A stretch of 64,000 bases of DNA from a virus. The stretch lies in the IMG/VR virus record IMGVR_UViG_3300032238_000599, positions 1-64,000 of that record; one strand, given 5' to 3'. This document shows, one piece after another, positions 52,313-60,449 of this stretch. The position numbers and the translations under genes were made by a program. Each line of letters begins with the position of its first letter. Within the stretch, counting starts at the first letter, position 1. Below the pieces are notes generated by a model. It was not told the origin of the DNA, did not search any database, and saw nothing but the letters and a program-made list of their open reading frames with translations.

Positions 52313-54040
52313 ATGAGCTGGAAAAAATATTTTACACCGGTGCCAACTGGTCAACAATCTGCTACAGTAAGTCCGCTGTCTAATGCTAGCCGCGCAGGTC
52401 CAGCTAGAACAAACTACAGTTCGTACCTACCAGATATCTATACAGGCAGTCCAAATCGTGTTGAACGTTATATGCAATACGACACAATGGACGGAGATCC
52501 CGAAGTTAATGCCGCGCTAGATATTCTTGCAGAATTTTGCACACAACTAAACAAAGAAAACGGAGTTCCATTTGCAGTAAAATGGAAATCACAAGCTACT
52601 AACTCTGAAATTAAAATTCTAGGCGAGTACTTACAGCAGTGGACAAAGTTACAAAATTTTGAAACACGTATCTTCCGTATTATTAGAAACACTTTTAAAT
52701 ACGGTGACGGGTTTTTTATTCGAGATCCTGAGACACAAAAATGGTTTTACATTGATCCAGGTAAAATAGTTAAGATTATTGTTAACGAAAGTGAAGGTAA
52801 AAAACCTGAACAATACGTTATTAGAGACATTAATCCTAATTTTATGAATTTAGTTGTAACACAGATTACACCTAACACGACACAGACTAATAATCGAGGA
52901 ACTAGTTATGTAGCAGGCGGTGGCCTTGCACGTGGTATGACTGGAGCATATCCTACAGAATCTGGTTCAAGATTTAGCCAAGGCTTAAACGAAATGGCAA
53001 TTGATGCTAACCACGTAATCCATTTATCGTTAAGCGAAGGATTAGATAATAACTATCCTTTTGGTAATTCTCTGCTTGAAAACGTTTTTAAAGTTTACAA
53101 GCAAAAGGAACTATTAGAAGATGCAATCATTATATACCGTATTCAACGAGCGCCCGAACGCCGTATTTTCTATATCGACGTGGGCAATATGCCAAGCCAC
53201 CTCGCTATGGGCTTTGTGGAAAGAGTTAAAAACGAAATTCACCAACGCAGAATCCCAAGTCAAAACGGTGGCGGAACCAACGTCATTGATAGTGCTTACA
53301 ACCCGCTATCGATTAATGAGGACTACTTCTTCCCACAAACAGCAGAAGGTAGAGGTTCAAAGGTTGAAACACTTCCAGGTGGCACAAACTTAGGTGAAAT
53401 TGACGACTTAAAGTATTTTACAAATAAGTTGTTCCGTGGTTTAAGAATTCCAAGTAGCTATCTGCCAACAGGTGCAGATGATAGTCAAGCGCAGTATAAC
53501 GACGGGCGTGTTGGCACAGCATATATTCAAGAACTACGCTTTAACAAGTACTGCGAGCGTTTACAAAGTTTAATTTCTACAGTGTTTGATCAAGAATTTA
53601 AGATGTATTTGTACAGTAGAGGCGTTAACATTGATGCGGCCCTATTTGATCTTAAGTTTAATCCACCTATGAACTTTGCAAGTAGTCGACAAGCGGCTAT
53701 GGATACTGAAAGAATCAACACATTTAATACTGTTCAAGCAATACCTTACATTAGTAAACGCTTTGCTCTTAAACGTTATTTGGGTCTTACAGAAGAAGAA
53801 ATTGCAGAAAACGAACGCTTATGGGCACAAGAAAAAGGCGAAAACGTTCCTGAACATACAGATAGTGCAGGTGAATTACGCTCAGTTGGTTTAAGTATGG
53901 CTGGCATTCAAGCCGATGTGCAAGCCAGTGATGCAGAAGATGCACCAGAAGGAATGGAAACACCAGAAGGACAAGAAGGTGCTCCACCAGCCGCTCCAGC
54001 AGGTGCTCCGGTTACACCAGCAAGTCCACCTGCCGCATAA
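52313..54040 (+). CDS. 20: portal vertex protein gp20
   Basis: A 575-residue portal (T4 gp20 has 524). The conserved core is clear: YMQYDTMDGDPEVNAALDIL, FRIIRNTFKYGDGFFIRDPE, SLSEGLDNNYPFGNSLLENV, FKVYKQKELLEDAIIIYR, APERRIFYIDVGNMP and LKYFTNKLFRGLRIPSSYLP. The dodecamer forms the DNA entry channel and nucleates the prohead. The Pro/Ala-rich C-terminal tail (APPAAPAGAPVTPASPPAA) is an extension. The stop codon TAA is part of the ATAAATAC late promoter of the next gene. Confidence 0.97.
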   Translation: MSWKKYFTPVPTGQQSATVSPLSNASRAGPARTNYSSYLPDIYTGSPNRVERYMQYDTMDGDPEVNAALDILAEFCTQLNKENGVPFAVKWKSQATNSEIKILGEYLQQWTKLQNFETRIFRIIRNTFKYGDGFFIRDPETQKWFYIDPGKIVKIIVNESEGKKPEQYVIRDINPNFMNLVVTQITPNTTQTNNRGTSYVAGGGLARGMTGAYPTESGSRFSQGLNEMAIDANHVIHLSLSEGLDNNYPFGNSLLENVFKVYKQKELLEDAIIIYRIQRAPERRIFYIDVGNMPSHLAMGFVERVKNEIHQRRIPSQNGGGTNVIDSAYNPLSINEDYFFPQTAEGRGSKVETLPGGTNLGEIDDLKYFTNKLFRGLRIPSSYLPTGADDSQAQYNDGRVGTAYIQELRFNKYCERLQSLISTVFDQEFKMYLYSRGVNIDAALFDLKFNPPMNFASSRQAAMDTERINTFNTVQAIPYISKRFALKRYLGLTEEEIAENERLWAQEKGENVPEHTDSAGELRSVGLSMAGIQADVQASDAEDAPEGMETPEGQEGAPPAAPAGAPVTPASPPAA

Positions 54041-54044
54041 ATAC
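54037..54044 (+). promoter_or_regulatory. late promoter (ATAAATAC) overlapping the gp20 stop
   Basis: CATAAATAC begins inside the last gp20 codon and includes its TAA stop. The next ATG is at 54051, only 6 bases after the element, so a transcript from here would start inside or after that ATG; it more likely serves the genes further on, or the match is partly coincidental. Confidence 0.4.
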
Positions 54045-54050
54045 ACTACT

Positions 54051-54293
54051 ATGATCTTAAGAGAACTGTTTTATATTGATCCAGAAACTAAAAACATTGC
54101 TACAGATTTGAGATATAATCCGGGCAATGATCGTTCTATGTTTCGTAAACACGATACACGTAGAACACGCCTTACCTTAGGACAGATCAACGAATTAAGA
54201 AAAAGCAGTGAAGCTCACATTCTTGAACAAGAAGATGAGTTATCTTTTATTAACACTATGTACGGAGCAGAGCCTGCGGCGCCTCCGGCATAA
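54051..54293 (+). CDS. small prohead core protein (gp67-position)
   Basis: The frame is open upstream, but ATG 54051 gives an 80-residue product starting MILRELFYIDPETKN, a start I recall in marine T4-like phages between gp20 and gp21. The product is charged with an Arg-rich middle (RKHDTRRTRLTLGQINELRK) and an Ala/Pro tail. T4 has the small core protein gp67 (80 residues) at this place; length and position fit, but T4 gp67 is much more acidic. The N-terminal helix may act as a core-targeting sequence. The stop is embedded in an ATAAATAT element. Confidence 0.6.
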   Translation: MILRELFYIDPETKNIATDLRYNPGNDRSMFRKHDTRRTRLTLGQINELRKSSEAHILEQEDELSFINTMYGAEPAAPPA

Positions 54294-54297
54294 ATAT
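54290..54297 (+). promoter_or_regulatory. late promoter (ATAAATAT) overlapping the upstream stop
   Basis: CATAAATAT includes the TAA stop of the 80-residue gene. The next ATG is 54400, leaving a 100-base leader that holds an AAAAAAC-GGTC-GTTTTTT inverted repeat (54308-54325), a TTACAT-TTAT-ATGTAA palindrome (54345-54360) and a second, weaker TAAATATA element (54358-54365). Confidence 0.55.
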
Positions 54298-54357
54298 CAC
54301 ACGCGGCAAAAAACGGTCGTTTTTTCGCCATTTCACGCTTAATATTACATTTATATG

Positions 54358-54365
54358 TAAATATA
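54358..54365 (+). promoter_or_regulatory. secondary late-promoter-like element (TAAATATA)
   Basis: GTAAATATA lies 34 bases before ATG 54400. It deviates from the ATAAATA core by one base at the first position. It could be the main start for the acidic core protein and gp21-gp23, or a chance match in AT-rich sequence. Confidence 0.3.
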
Positions 54366-54399
54366 ATTGACAGCCTTGCACAATTCACAGGAGACAAAC

Positions 54400-55266
54400 A
54401 TGACTGATCGCAACAAATTCGAGCAGATGCTTGAATATCTAATTAACGAAGATAAAGAAAAAGCCAAAGAAGTTTTTCACGATATCGTGGTAGCAAAATC
54501 ACGTGAAATCTATGAAAGCCTTCTAGCTGAGGACTTTGAGGATTCTGAGCTAGGAGAAGCCAGCGACGACGAAGAGGACATGGAAGAATCCATGGAAGAC
54601 GACGAAGTTGAAGAAGGTTTTGGTATGGAACTAGAAGCCGGACACGAAGAAGACGAAATGGGCGGTGACCCAACAGACGACCTAATGGGCGATGTTGAAA
54701 TGGGTGACGGCGAAGACGAATTCGGTGGTGATGAAGAAGGCGAAGAAGGTATTGAAGATCGTGTAATGGATCTAGAAGACGCACTAGACGAACTAAAAGC
54801 AGAATTTGAACAGCTAATGGCTGGCGAAGAAGGCGAAGAGCACATGGGCGGTGACGACATGGGCGGAGAAGAGCACGGTGAAGAAGAACACGAAGAAGAA
54901 AGCTACGGTTTTGAAGATATCGAAACAGAAAATTTTGAAGAAGGCCTAATGCGTGAATACGTAGAAAAAGTTGCCGCTCCATCACATGGCGACAACGGTG
55001 CTAATACAAAATCAATCGTAGCAGGTAAGAACGATATGGGCGGAACATCTGCTAATATCGCTAAGTCTTTCTCAACAGAGAAAGGCGGCACACAAGGCGG
55101 GTTATTAAACCCAACTACAAAACCACAAGACGGTGGAAACATCAATGTCCCAGGTGGTAAAGCTGGTAAAACAGCATTTAAAAAGCATGAACCAGGTCAT
55201 GGCGCCGAGAAAAAGGGCAAGGCCGAACAAGCTGATAACAAGAAAAGTATCGTAGGTTCAAAGTAA
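54400..55266 (+). CDS. highly acidic prohead core protein (gp68-position)
   Basis: ATG 54400 with CAGGAG upstream gives 288 residues. After a helical start (KFEQMLEYLINEDKEKAKEV) comes a long Asp/Glu/Gly/Met-rich region (about residues 45-170), very strongly acidic, then a polar linker and a basic C-terminal tail (KKHEPGHGAEKKGKAEQ). Position between gp20 and gp21 corresponds to T4 gp67/gp68, prohead scaffold components. The acidic tract may mimic DNA or repel it before packaging, and several (L/I)xE-type sites could be cut by gp21. Codon use is biased by the repeats. Confidence 0.7.
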   Translation: MTDRNKFEQMLEYLINEDKEKAKEVFHDIVVAKSREIYESLLAEDFEDSELGEASDDEEDMEESMEDDEVEEGFGMELEAGHEEDEMGGDPTDDLMGDVEMGDGEDEFGGDEEGEEGIEDRVMDLEDALDELKAEFEQLMAGEEGEEHMGGDDMGGEEHGEEEHEEESYGFEDIETENFEEGLMREYVEKVAAPSHGDNGANTKSIVAGKNDMGGTSANIAKSFSTEKGGTQGGLLNPTTKPQDGGNINVPGGKAGKTAFKKHEPGHGAEKKGKAEQADNKKSIVGSK

Positions 55267-55267
55267 G

Positions 55268-55900
55268 ATGAACTATCTTCGCGAACATTTGAGTTTCGAC
55301 CAAGCTGGAATTACCATCTCTGAATCGGAAGAGAGAGATGGTAAGAAGAGTTTGTACATGAATGGTATTTGCATTCAAGGCGGTATACGCAATGCAAACC
55401 AGCGTGTATATCCTGTACAGGAAATTGGGAAGGCTGTCAAAACCCTCAATGATCAGATTCAGGGTGGTTACTCAGTTTTAGGCGAAGTTGATCATCCAGA
55501 TGACCTAAGAATTAACCTGGATCGTGTGTCACATATGATAACGAATATGTGGATGGACGGTCCTAATGGTTACGGAAAAATGAAAATTCTACCAACTCCA
55601 ATGGGACAACTAGTTAAGTCTATGTTGGAAAGCGGAGTTAAGTTAGGAGTTTCAAGTCGTGGATCAGGAAACGTCCGTGAAGACGGAAGTGGAGAGGTAA
55701 GCGATTTTGAGATTATCACAGTTGATGTGGTAGCTCAGCCCAGTGCGCCTGGGGCATATCCTACAGCAATTTATGAACACCTGATGAACAGTCGTGGTGG
55801 CTATAATGCTCTACGCATAGCGAAGGAAGTTCAGGGTGATCCACAAGCGCAACGTTACATTAAAGAGAGCTTATTATCCGTAATAAGCAAGCTCCAATAA
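55268..55900 (+). CDS. 21: prohead protease gp21
   Basis: A 210-residue serine protease of the gp21 family (T4: 212). The catalytic region is visible: His76 in GEVDHP and Ser129/Ser130 in GVSSRGSG, with SDFEIITVDVVAQPSAPGAY following. It matures the prohead by cutting scaffold and shell proteins after (I/L)-x-E. It lies between the acidic core protein and scaffold gp22, the T4 order. One base separates it from the upstream stop. Confidence 0.95.
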   Translation: MNYLREHLSFDQAGITISESEERDGKKSLYMNGICIQGGIRNANQRVYPVQEIGKAVKTLNDQIQGGYSVLGEVDHPDDLRINLDRVSHMITNMWMDGPNGYGKMKILPTPMGQLVKSMLESGVKLGVSSRGSGNVREDGSGEVSDFEIITVDVVAQPSAPGAYPTAIYEHLMNSRGGYNALRIAKEVQGDPQAQRYIKESLLSVISKLQ

Positions 55901-55914
55901 CAAGGAGAATCACA

Positions 55915-57009
55915 ATGTTGGACGCATTAAAACCGTTATTAGAAAACAATGTGATTTCTGAGGAGATCAAAGTAGCTATTGAGTCAGCTTGGCAAGCGAA
56001 GATCGATGAGAATCGCCAACAAGTTACTCAACAACTACGTGAAGAATTTGCTCAACGTTACGAACACGATAAGCAAGTGATGGCAGAAGCTGTTGATCGC
56101 ATGATCACAGACCATCTATCAGTTGAAATCGCAGAATTTGAAGAAGATCGTAAACAACTAGCACAAGCTAAAGCCAAGTATGCAGTAAAAATGCACGAGG
56201 CTGGCGACGTAATGAAGCAATTTGTTACACGCCAATTAGCTAATGAAGTTCGTGAATTACACGAAGATCAGAAACAAATGGCTGACAAGTTCGGTAAACT
56301 TGAAGAATTCGTAGTTGAGGCTCTAGCTCAAGAAATTACTGAGTTCTACAAGGACAAAGCAGACTTAGCAGAAGCTAAAGTTCGTTTAGTTCGTGAAGGA
56401 CGTGAAGCACTAGCAAGTATGAAAGAAAAATTTGTACAACGTGCCGCTAAGATGGTCGAAGCAACAGTTGAACAAACTCTATCAAAAGAGATTGGACAGC
56501 TACGCGAAGATATCGAGACTGCTCGTCGTAATGACTTCGGTCGCAAGTTATTCGAAGCATTTGCTAATGAATATCAAACAAGTTATCTATCAGAGAAATC
56601 TGAAACTGCAAAATTGCTCAAGGTTATAAACTTGAAAGATCTAGAAATTGCCGAAGCGCAACACGCTGTCGTCGAGGCAAAGAAGATCGCAGAAAGCAAA
56701 CAAGCAGAAGCTCGTCAGCTTGCTGAAAGCATCGAGCGCCAGAAAATTATGAATGAATTGTTAGCTCCTTTGGCTAAAGACCAAAAGGCTATCATGACAG
56801 AATTGTTGGAAAGTGTACAGACTGGCAAACTACAAAATAGTTTTGACAAGTACCTACCCGCAGTAATCGAAGGCAAAACACCGCAGAAGAAACAGGCATT
56901 AGTAGAGGCTAAAGAAGTTACAGGCAATAAAACACAAACTAACAGCGTAAGTAGTAGCGAGATGGATAACATCATTGATATCCGCAAACTCGCTGGATTA
57001 AAAATTTAA
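55915..57009 (+). CDS. 22: prohead core scaffold protein gp22
   Basis: A 364-residue, almost entirely helical, Glu/Lys/Ala-rich protein (T4 gp22: 269). The N-terminus (LKPLLENNVISEEIKVAIES) and C-terminus (NIIDIRKLAGLK) match gp22 ends. Coiled coils cover about residues 30-260. It forms the internal scaffold of the prohead and is destroyed by gp21; many LxE/IxE sites are present. A CAAGGAG site lies before the ATG. Confidence 0.93.
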   Translation: MLDALKPLLENNVISEEIKVAIESAWQAKIDENRQQVTQQLREEFAQRYEHDKQVMAEAVDRMITDHLSVEIAEFEEDRKQLAQAKAKYAVKMHEAGDVMKQFVTRQLANEVRELHEDQKQMADKFGKLEEFVVEALAQEITEFYKDKADLAEAKVRLVREGREALASMKEKFVQRAAKMVEATVEQTLSKEIGQLREDIETARRNDFGRKLFEAFANEYQTSYLSEKSETAKLLKVINLKDLEIAEAQHAVVEAKKIAESKQAEARQLAESIERQKIMNELLAPLAKDQKAIMTELLESVQTGKLQNSFDKYLPAVIEGKTPQKKQALVEAKEVTGNKTQTNSVSSSEMDNIIDIRKLAGLKI

Positions 57010-57020
57010 GGAGATTTTAA

Positions 57021-58184
57021 ATGTCAGAACTACTACACGGTCGCTGGACAGAAACTAAAGAAGCCCTATTAGAAGGCTTACAAGGCACAAAAAAATCAGT
57101 AATGGGTGTCGCTCTAGAAAATACTCGTAAGTATCTTTTAGAAAGCCCAACTGCAGGTGCTACTTCTGCCGGCAACGTTGCAACATTAAATCGCGTGATT
57201 CTTCCAGTAATCCGTCGCGTTATGCCAACCGTTATTGCTAACGAGTTAGTTGGTGTACAACCAATGACTGGACCTGTGGGTCAAATCCACACACTACGTG
57301 TTCGTTATGCAGATAACGGTGACAACGTGGTAGCAGGTGAAGAGGCATTAAGCCCATTCAAGATTGCTGAGGCTTATTCTGGTAATAACAACCAGAGCAA
57401 TCCAAAGGCTGCTTCAACAGCAACTCTTGAAGGCGCCGCTGGTAAGCGTATGTCTATTCAAATCTTGAAACAAACAGTTGAAGCTAAAACTCGTAAATTG
57501 TCTGCTCGTTGGACATTTGAGGCTGCTCAAGACGCACAAGCCCAACAAGGTATTGACGTTGAAGCAGAAGTTATGGCTGCTCTTGCTCAAGAAATTACTG
57601 CTGAAATCGACCAAGAAATTCTAAATAGTCTAAGCGTTCTAGCTGGTTCAGCTGTTGAAACTTATGACCAGACTCAAGTTTCTGGTACAGCAACATTCGT
57701 TGGTGACGAACACGCCGCTTTAGCTGTTCAGATCAATCGCGTAAGCAACTTGATCGCTCAGCGTACACGTCGTGGTGCTGGTAACTGGTGTGTGGTTTCT
57801 CCATACACATTAACAGTTCTACAAAGTGCTACAACTTCTGCGTTCGCAAGAACAACAGAAGGTACATTTGAAGCTCCTACAAACACTAAGTTTGTTGGTA
57901 CATTGAATGGCGCGATGAAAGTATATGTTAACACATATGCAAACGACAGCACACCAGTGTTGATCGGTTATAAGGGTGCATCAGAGAGCGATGCGGCAGC
58001 ATTCTATTGCCCATACATTCCTCTAATGAGCTCTGGTGTTGTGTTAGATCCATCAACATTTGAACCAGTCGTATCATTCATGACACGTTATGGTTATGTT
58101 GAACTAAGCAACACAGCTTCTTCTCTAGGTAATGCGGCTGACTACCTAGGTAAAGTTAACGTACAAGGCGTAAGCTTCAAGTAA
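57021..58184 (+). CDS. 23: major capsid protein gp23
   Basis: A 387-residue major capsid protein with HK97 fold, shorter than T4 gp23 (521). Family blocks: NVATLNRVILPVIRRVMPTV, IANELVGVQPMTGPVGQIH, TRKLSARWTFEAAQDAQ, AEVMAALAQEITAEIDQEIL and CPYIPLMSSGVVLDPSTFEP, ending SFMTRYGYVELSNTA. It starts after AAGGAG. It is followed by a strong intrinsic terminator, so the head cassette transcript ends here. Confidence 0.97.
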   Translation: MSELLHGRWTETKEALLEGLQGTKKSVMGVALENTRKYLLESPTAGATSAGNVATLNRVILPVIRRVMPTVIANELVGVQPMTGPVGQIHTLRVRYADNGDNVVAGEEALSPFKIAEAYSGNNNQSNPKAASTATLEGAAGKRMSIQILKQTVEAKTRKLSARWTFEAAQDAQAQQGIDVEAEVMAALAQEITAEIDQEILNSLSVLAGSAVETYDQTQVSGTATFVGDEHAALAVQINRVSNLIAQRTRRGAGNWCVVSPYTLTVLQSATTSAFARTTEGTFEAPTNTKFVGTLNGAMKVYVNTYANDSTPVLIGYKGASESDAAAFYCPYIPLMSSGVVLDPSTFEPVVSFMTRYGYVELSNTASSLGNAADYLGKVNVQGVSFK

Positions 58185-58214
58185 TTAACTTTAGAGGTTG
58201 TTTTAAACCACAGC

Positions 58215-58239
58215 AAAGGGCTCTTCGGAGCCCTTTTTT
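58215..58239 (+). terminator. intrinsic terminator after gp23
   Basis: AAAGGGCTC-TTCG-GAGCCCTTT followed by further T residues: a 9-bp stem with a UUCG tetraloop and a T-run. It lies 30 bases after the gp23 stop and is the clearest terminator in the window. Confidence 0.9.
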
Positions 58240-58247
58240 ATTCTCAG

Positions 58248-58256
58248 CTAAATACA
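58248..58256 (+). promoter_or_regulatory. candidate late promoter (CTAAATACA) after the terminator
   Basis: CTAAATACA follows the terminator and precedes ATG 58342 by 85 bases, with a structured leader between. It deviates at one base from ATAAATAC. It would restart transcription for the capsid-adjacent genes. Confidence 0.45.
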
Positions 58257-58263
58257 TAGTACG

Positions 58264-58319
58264 ATCTACATGCCGTAGATTTTATGCGGAAATCCAACCG
58301 CGTATGGCCTAGAACGCCA
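58264..58319 (+). other. leader with three tandem hairpins
   Basis: ATCTAC-ATGCC-GTAGAT (58264-58280), GCGG/CCGC (58286-58289 with 58298-58301, extendable by two pairs) and TGGC/GCCA (58305-58308 with 58316-58319) lie in a row upstream of the AAGGAG at 58328. They would form the 5' untranslated part of the mRNA for 58342-59319. Confidence 0.55.
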
Positions 58320-58341
58320 ACTTTCTTAAGGAGAAAACAAA

Positions 58342-59319
58342 ATGGGACGTCCTTTAAACAAAAAATATTTTGGTAACCGAAACATCGGTACCAACGGCTA
58401 TGTAACAGACAATAGCCCAAACGCTAATACACCAGAAGGTGATGATAAGATTGGTGGTGAAGGTATTGAATCTTACACACTACCAGTACAACTAGGTAGT
58501 ATCGAAGTTGATAGTAATAGCGGTCAACCAACATTAACAATTCCAGCACCGCAGATACCAGGCGGTGTACAAGCTACAGCTACAGTAGTTTGGGAAGTTG
58601 CAAGCATTACCATTAAAAATACAAATGACTATGGTACAAGCTATGTTAATGGCGAAACTGTAACATTTACAGGTGCTACTGGTGTAACTGCTACTGTTGC
58701 AGTTGCCGCAGACGACATTGGAGTTATTACCCCAGTTCTCCGCGGATCATTTACTACAATTCCATCGAGCGAATCATATAATATCATTGGCGCTGTAGGT
58801 AACGACGCACAAGCAGAAATTACTTGGCGTGTTAAATCTATTACTAAATTACAAAGAGGTTCAGGTTATACTACAGCTCCAACACTATCGTGGGCCGCTG
58901 GATTAGCTGGCGCAATTTCTGGAACAAGTCCAGGAGCTCCAACTGCGGTATTAACTGTTGATACAGGTGCAGTTGGTTCATCTACTAATCAAGAAAACGC
59001 AATTATTATTCGTGCTAACACTACTGATGATGGCACAAAAGTTGGCGATATTACTAAACAAACTAACACACGTAGCTACAAAGTTAAAACAGCAGACGGC
59101 ACAGCAGTTTGTAAACTAGTTGCAGACTCAACTCCAGGTTTTCAAGAAGCATATATTGTTGCTACTTCTGCATCGGGTGCTACATATTATGTTACTAAGC
59201 TAACAGGCCACAAAGCAACACTAGTAACAAAAACTGGTGACGGAGCATTAAATGGTAAAGCCGCTCCATGGACATTTAACTCAACAGCTAACGGTCGAGT
59301 AATCATCGAAAACGCATAA
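58342..59319 (+). CDS. capsid-adjacent structural protein with MGRPL start (325 aa)
   Basis: A 325-residue Thr/Ala/Gly-rich beta protein. The N-terminus is MGRPLNKKYFGNRNIG, then internal repeats (VVWEVASITIKN; ITWRVKSITKLQRGSGY; TAPTLSW) of the GxGY-AP type also seen in the giant protein. The C-terminal 90 residues (RSYKVKTADGT, CKLVADSTPG, PWTFNSTANGRVIIENA) form a module that recurs at the N-terminus of the next protein. I recall such MGRPLNKKYFG proteins as virion proteins in aquatic T4-like phages; head decoration is plausible. No T4 hoc/soc similarity is visible. Confidence 0.65.
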   Translation: MGRPLNKKYFGNRNIGTNGYVTDNSPNANTPEGDDKIGGEGIESYTLPVQLGSIEVDSNSGQPTLTIPAPQIPGGVQATATVVWEVASITIKNTNDYGTSYVNGETVTFTGATGVTATVAVAADDIGVITPVLRGSFTTIPSSESYNIIGAVGNDAQAEITWRVKSITKLQRGSGYTTAPTLSWAAGLAGAISGTSPGAPTAVLTVDTGAVGSSTNQENAIIIRANTTDDGTKVGDITKQTNTRSYKVKTADGTAVCKLVADSTPGFQEAYIVATSASGATYYVTKLTGHKATLVTKTGDGALNGKAAPWTFNSTANGRVIIENA

Positions 59320-59328
59320 GGATAAATT

Positions 59329-60435
59329 ATGGGACGCCCACTAAGCAGGCAACAATTTTTTGGTGCCAATGAAAAAAACAATATTAAAGTACAATTCTTT
59401 AATGGTACTGCTAGTGTCCCAGGATTTATTGTAAAGCAAACAGGTTCTAAACGTTTTATCTGTCAAGATGCAGATGGAATTAGAAGAACTTGTTTGTTAG
59501 TTGATAAAAATTCTGCAGACCTAGGGTACAAAGAAATGACTATTACAGTCAAGTATGACAACGGTGATGTTGACCAAGTTACTAAGATTTCAAGACACGT
59601 AGTAACAGTAACTGGTACACGTCAACCTTGGACATTTGATCCAAGTAATACAGATGGTCGTGTACAAATTGAAGAAGCTGGTACCGATGATCAGTTAACT
59701 GATGCTACAGACTTGGAAGGTGATGGGTTTAGCACATTAGCAGACTATCCAACACCAGGATCAGGTGATTTAACATCAGTTGCTGATGCAATCGGTACTG
59801 TTACATTCCAAGCAGGATTTGAAACTAACGAGCCAGGCTTTAGCAAGACAAATTCACAAGTTGCTGGTTATGGCACAGGTCTACGTCGTCAGAAATATGA
59901 CGGCAACTTCTCGACAAGCGGCAACATGTCCAGCTATTCAAATTGGGACTTCACGTTCTTCTCAGGTCAGACTGTTCCACCTCTTGGCGAAATATTTGAC
60001 TCAACAATCAACTTTGGTGATCAAGAAGACTTACCTATCCCAGGCGGTAATCACTTTAGTTTGCAATGGGTTGGATATATCAAAGCCCCGGCGGCAGGTG
60101 ACTATAACTTCTATGCTAGTTCAGATGACCAAGTTGGACTGTGGATAGGCAGTGGAGCTCTTGATATCGCAGGAGGTACCGGCACTTCAGGAACCCAATT
60201 TATTTTAGGCAGTGCAGGACTAGCATTAGGTCCAGGTGCGCCTATTATTGGTGGTGAGAATTGGGGTAATTATACAGTCACTATGCAAGCAGACACTTGG
60301 TATCCAGTTGTAATTTGGTTCGGTGAGTTTGGTGGAAATTGCACATGCGAAATATTTGCTATAGAATCTGCCGGAGCTAAACTTGCAATGGGAGACTTTG
60401 CGTTCAAATATAATCCAGGCTCTATAGGTTTGTAA
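59329..60435 (+). CDS. structural protein with PA14/GLEYA-like domain (368 aa)
   Basis: Starts MGRPLSRQQFFGAN, parallel to its neighbour. Residues about 25-120 repeat the neighbour's C-terminal module (RFICQDADGIRRTCLLVD, PWTFDPSNTDGRVQIEEA). Residues about 190-365 look like a PA14/GLEYA carbohydrate-binding domain: FSLQWVGYIKAPAAGDYNFY, ASSDDQVGLWIGSGALDI, MQADTWYPVVIWFGEFGGN. Such domains bind glycans, often with calcium. The likely role is display on the virion and adsorption to cell-surface or extracellular polysaccharide (inference). A GGATAAATT stretch precedes the ATG; the gap is 9 bases. Confidence 0.65.
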   Translation: MGRPLSRQQFFGANEKNNIKVQFFNGTASVPGFIVKQTGSKRFICQDADGIRRTCLLVDKNSADLGYKEMTITVKYDNGDVDQVTKISRHVVTVTGTRQPWTFDPSNTDGRVQIEEAGTDDQLTDATDLEGDGFSTLADYPTPGSGDLTSVADAIGTVTFQAGFETNEPGFSKTNSQVAGYGTGLRRQKYDGNFSTSGNMSSYSNWDFTFFSGQTVPPLGEIFDSTINFGDQEDLPIPGGNHFSLQWVGYIKAPAAGDYNFYASSDDQVGLWIGSGALDIAGGTGTSGTQFILGSAGLALGPGAPIIGGENWGNYTVTMQADTWYPVVIWFGEFGGNCTCEIFAIESAGAKLAMGDFAFKYNPGSIGL

Positions 60436-60449
60436 AATAGGAACAGTAC

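Noticed and set aside
54308-54325. Intrinsic terminator at AAAAAAC-GGTC-GTTTTTT
   Set aside because: The stem is almost only A-T and would be too weak; left as an inverted repeat in the leader.
54367-54395. sigma70 promoter beginning TTGACA at 54367
   Set aside because: There is no -10 hexamer at 16-18 bases; the position is occupied by the ribosome-binding site.
54443-54985. Arg/Leu-rich antisense frame opposite the acidic core protein
   Set aside because: It is the mirror of Asp/Glu codon repeats, with no start signal or plausible protein character.
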